24,390 nucleotides of DNA from Caldifarciminota bacterium. GTDB taxonomy: Bacteria > WOR-3 > Hydrothermia > UBA1063 > CAJXJZ01. This document shows positions 23,363 through 24,390 of this stretch, one piece after another. Position 1 is the first letter of the stretch, and each line of letters starts with the position of its first letter. The notes under the pieces were generated by a model that saw only the letters and a list, made by a program, of their open reading frames with translations, ran no database searches and was not told the origin of the DNA. The stretch is from contig JALTEL010000263.1 in the NCBI GenBank assembly GCA_027073945.1, positions 1 through 24,390 of the forward strand, written 5' to 3'. A program made the translations under genes and the position numbers.

Positions 23363-24286
23363 TTATCTCTCGATTTTTTGTGGTTCCTCCCTAAATATCA
23401 GCGTTATATAGAGATTTTTTCTTGCGAGAGCCATGTTCATGGTTGTGCCTTTGTACCTGAATCCCATCCCCTGTGTAAATAATTTATCACCCGTTTTGGA
23501 ACCGAATACGTAACCGGCCCTTATTGATAATCCGAATTTTTTGGTGGACAAAGGGTTAAGTTCTCCTCCTATTTTATAAATGTTCTGGTTGTCCAGGTAA
23601 TAGGGTTTTGTATACTCAAATGAAATAATAGCCTTTTCTTTTAAATGAATACCTCCGCCAACATTAAAGCTTCCTTTTATTTTCTGGTTGCTTATGTGAT
23701 CCCAGAACATGTAGGATATAACGTTTTTATAACACAGGCCGAGTGATAGAAAGCTGGAATAGTACATAAGACCCAAATCCGAGAATATACCTTTACCGTG
23801 GTCAAGCAAAGCGTAAGTGGTATCCTGTGATACATAGGCTTCTGCAAAACCGGATGTTATGTAATGCAAATTAAGACCGACATAGTAGTTCTTTTGCAGG
23901 ACAGAGGCTACAGAAAGCATATAATCCCTTATGGTATAGCTTTTTGTTTGATACCCGCTTCCGAACAGATAGGTGCTGTCAACGAATGCCAGAGGTCTGT
24001 AAAATAAACCGAAATTTGTGGAGGCAAATCCTATCATTGAGAATTTTTTACCACCAAGGGTGTGGAGGTAATCAAGTATTTGTCTCGGATCATCGGTGTT
24101 GGAATATCTGTAAGATGTTATTGAATAACTCCCGTCTGCAAAAGCAAGGGATGTAGGATTATCAAATGCACCCTGAGCAGAGTGCACCGTTACTCCGCAA
24201 AAACCCATGCCGATATTCCTTGCTGGCTGAGGATTGCCGTAATATGTAAGCGAACCAAAATGCATAATGAGTAACACAATAAACAT
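23363..24286 (-). CDS. PorV/PorQ-like outer-membrane beta-barrel protein (307 aa)
   Basis: This is a predicted barrel rich in alternating strands with aromatic girdle residues (IKGSFNVGGGIHL, AIISFEYTKPYYL, FGLSIRAGYVFGS, GMGFRYKGTTMNMALA). The N-terminal block ARNIGMGFCGVTVHSAQGAFDNPTSLAFAD corresponds to the family block in which an N-P-A/T-x-L-A turn follows the first strands of PorV/PorQ and related UPF0164 proteins. Relatives are outer-membrane proteins, some serving type IX secretion, but no other secretion genes are present here. A short hydrophobic start (MFIVLLIMHFGSLTYY) may be a weak signal peptide. The ATG at 24286 is six bases after a perfect TATAAT, with no Shine-Dalgarno sequence, suggesting a leaderless mRNA. 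It is first in the operon with trpS, ribE and radC. Confidence 0.65.
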   Translation of the reverse strand: MFIVLLIMHFGSLTYYGNPQPARNIGMGFCGVTVHSAQGAFDNPTSLAFADGSYSITSYRYSNTDDPRQILDYLHTLGGKKFSMIGFASTNFGLFYRPLAFVDSTYLFGSGYQTKSYTIRDYMLSVASVLQKNYYVGLNLHYITSGFAEAYVSQDTTYALLDHGKGIFSDLGLMYYSSFLSLGLCYKNVISYMFWDHISNQKIKGSFNVGGGIHLKEKAIISFEYTKPYYLDNQNIYKIGGELNPLSTKKFGLSIRAGYVFGSKTGDKLFTQGMGFRYKGTTMNMALARKNLYITLIFREEPQKIER

Positions 24287-24292
24287 GGGATT

Positions 24293-24321
24293 ATTATAAA
24301 GTTATTTGCAAGAACCTGCAA
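24293..24321 (-). promoter_or_regulatory. Promoter of the PorV-like/trpS/ribE/radC operon
   Basis: On the minus strand, TTGCAG (24321-24316), a 17-base spacer and a perfect TATAAT (24298-24293) are followed by AATCCC and the ATG at 24286. The predicted start site coincides with the ATG. Confidence 0.6.
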
Positions 24322-24326
24322 CAAAA

Positions 24327-24342
24327 ACCCGCTTATACCCGC
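24327..24342. repeat. Direct repeat ACCCGC-TTAT-ACCCGC upstream of the -35 box
   Basis: Two identical hexamers start exactly 10 bases apart, one helical turn. They lie five bases upstream of the -35 element of the PorV-like operon promoter. The arrangement suits an activator or repressor binding the same DNA face. It could also be chance, as only two copies exist. Confidence 0.3.
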
Positions 24343-24390
24343 TGGTAATTTTTTGATTTCCAGTCCGATTTCTTGATTATACAATAATAA

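Noticed and set aside
1..24390. CRISPR arrays, tRNA/rRNA genes, insertion sequences, prophage
   Set aside because: I read through all intergenic regions (the longest is about 165 bases) and saw no spaced repeats, cloverleaf, transposase or phage gene. The Xer recombinase is of the housekeeping type.

Overview
The window is densely packed with chromosomal genes of a Gram-negative (diderm) bacterium of moderate-to-low GC. An outer membrane is implied by an OmpH/Skp-type chaperone protein, two probable lipoproteins, a PorV/PorQ-like barrel protein, and RmlD and GmhA, enzymes of nucleotide-sugar and heptose supply for surface polysaccharide. Promoters are classical sigma-70 (TTG... -N16/17- TA...T), unlike those of Bacteroidetes. 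ATA, AGA and AGG codons are used heavily, and two proteins (AddB and TrpRS) carry Fe-S-type cysteine sets. This would fit an anaerobe, possibly a thermophile, from a deep or uncultured lineage. I cannot place it further from sequence alone.

Layout. (1) A nicotinate phosphoribosyltransferase with a C-terminal zinc ribbon runs off the left edge on the minus strand, divergent from a ClpC-type AAA+ ATPase. (2) An addA-addB helicase/nuclease operon on the minus strand ends flush against the clpC stop codon. (3) Divergent from addA is a plus-strand operon: rmlD, gmhA, and an OmpH-like protein fused to a second CsgG/FlgT-like domain. (4) A minus-strand operon runs: probable lipoprotein, rtcB, an unknown protein with two membrane segments, pyrimidine-nucleoside phosphorylase. 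(5) Divergent from it is a plus-strand operon: trmFO, xerC, UPF0104-type flippase-like membrane protein. The trmFO-xerC pairing is also known in Firmicutes. (6) A single small lipoprotein gene has its own promoter. (7) A minus-strand operon runs: PorV-like protein, trpS, riboflavin synthase, radC.

Genes within operons are tightly joined: ATGA, GTGA or TTGA overlaps, TAATG, or one-base gaps. Translational coupling is therefore likely throughout. Every divergent intergenic region contains well-spaced sigma-70 promoters. Some lead to short leaders with strong Shine-Dalgarno sequences (NAPRT, clpC, both lipoproteins). Others place the -10 box only 6-9 bases before the ATG (addA, rmlD, trmFO, PorV-like), which points to leaderless or near-leaderless mRNAs. 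I saw no tRNA, rRNA, CRISPR array, insertion sequence or prophage. No gene-free stretch exceeds 300 bases.

I found no clearly new multi-gene defence or metabolic system. The most interesting points are the leaderless promoters, a ClpC-like ATPase without a recognisable ClpP-docking tripeptide, a TrpRS combining a Fe-S motif with an unusual insert, the OmpH fusion, and the unknown membrane protein between rtcB and pdp.
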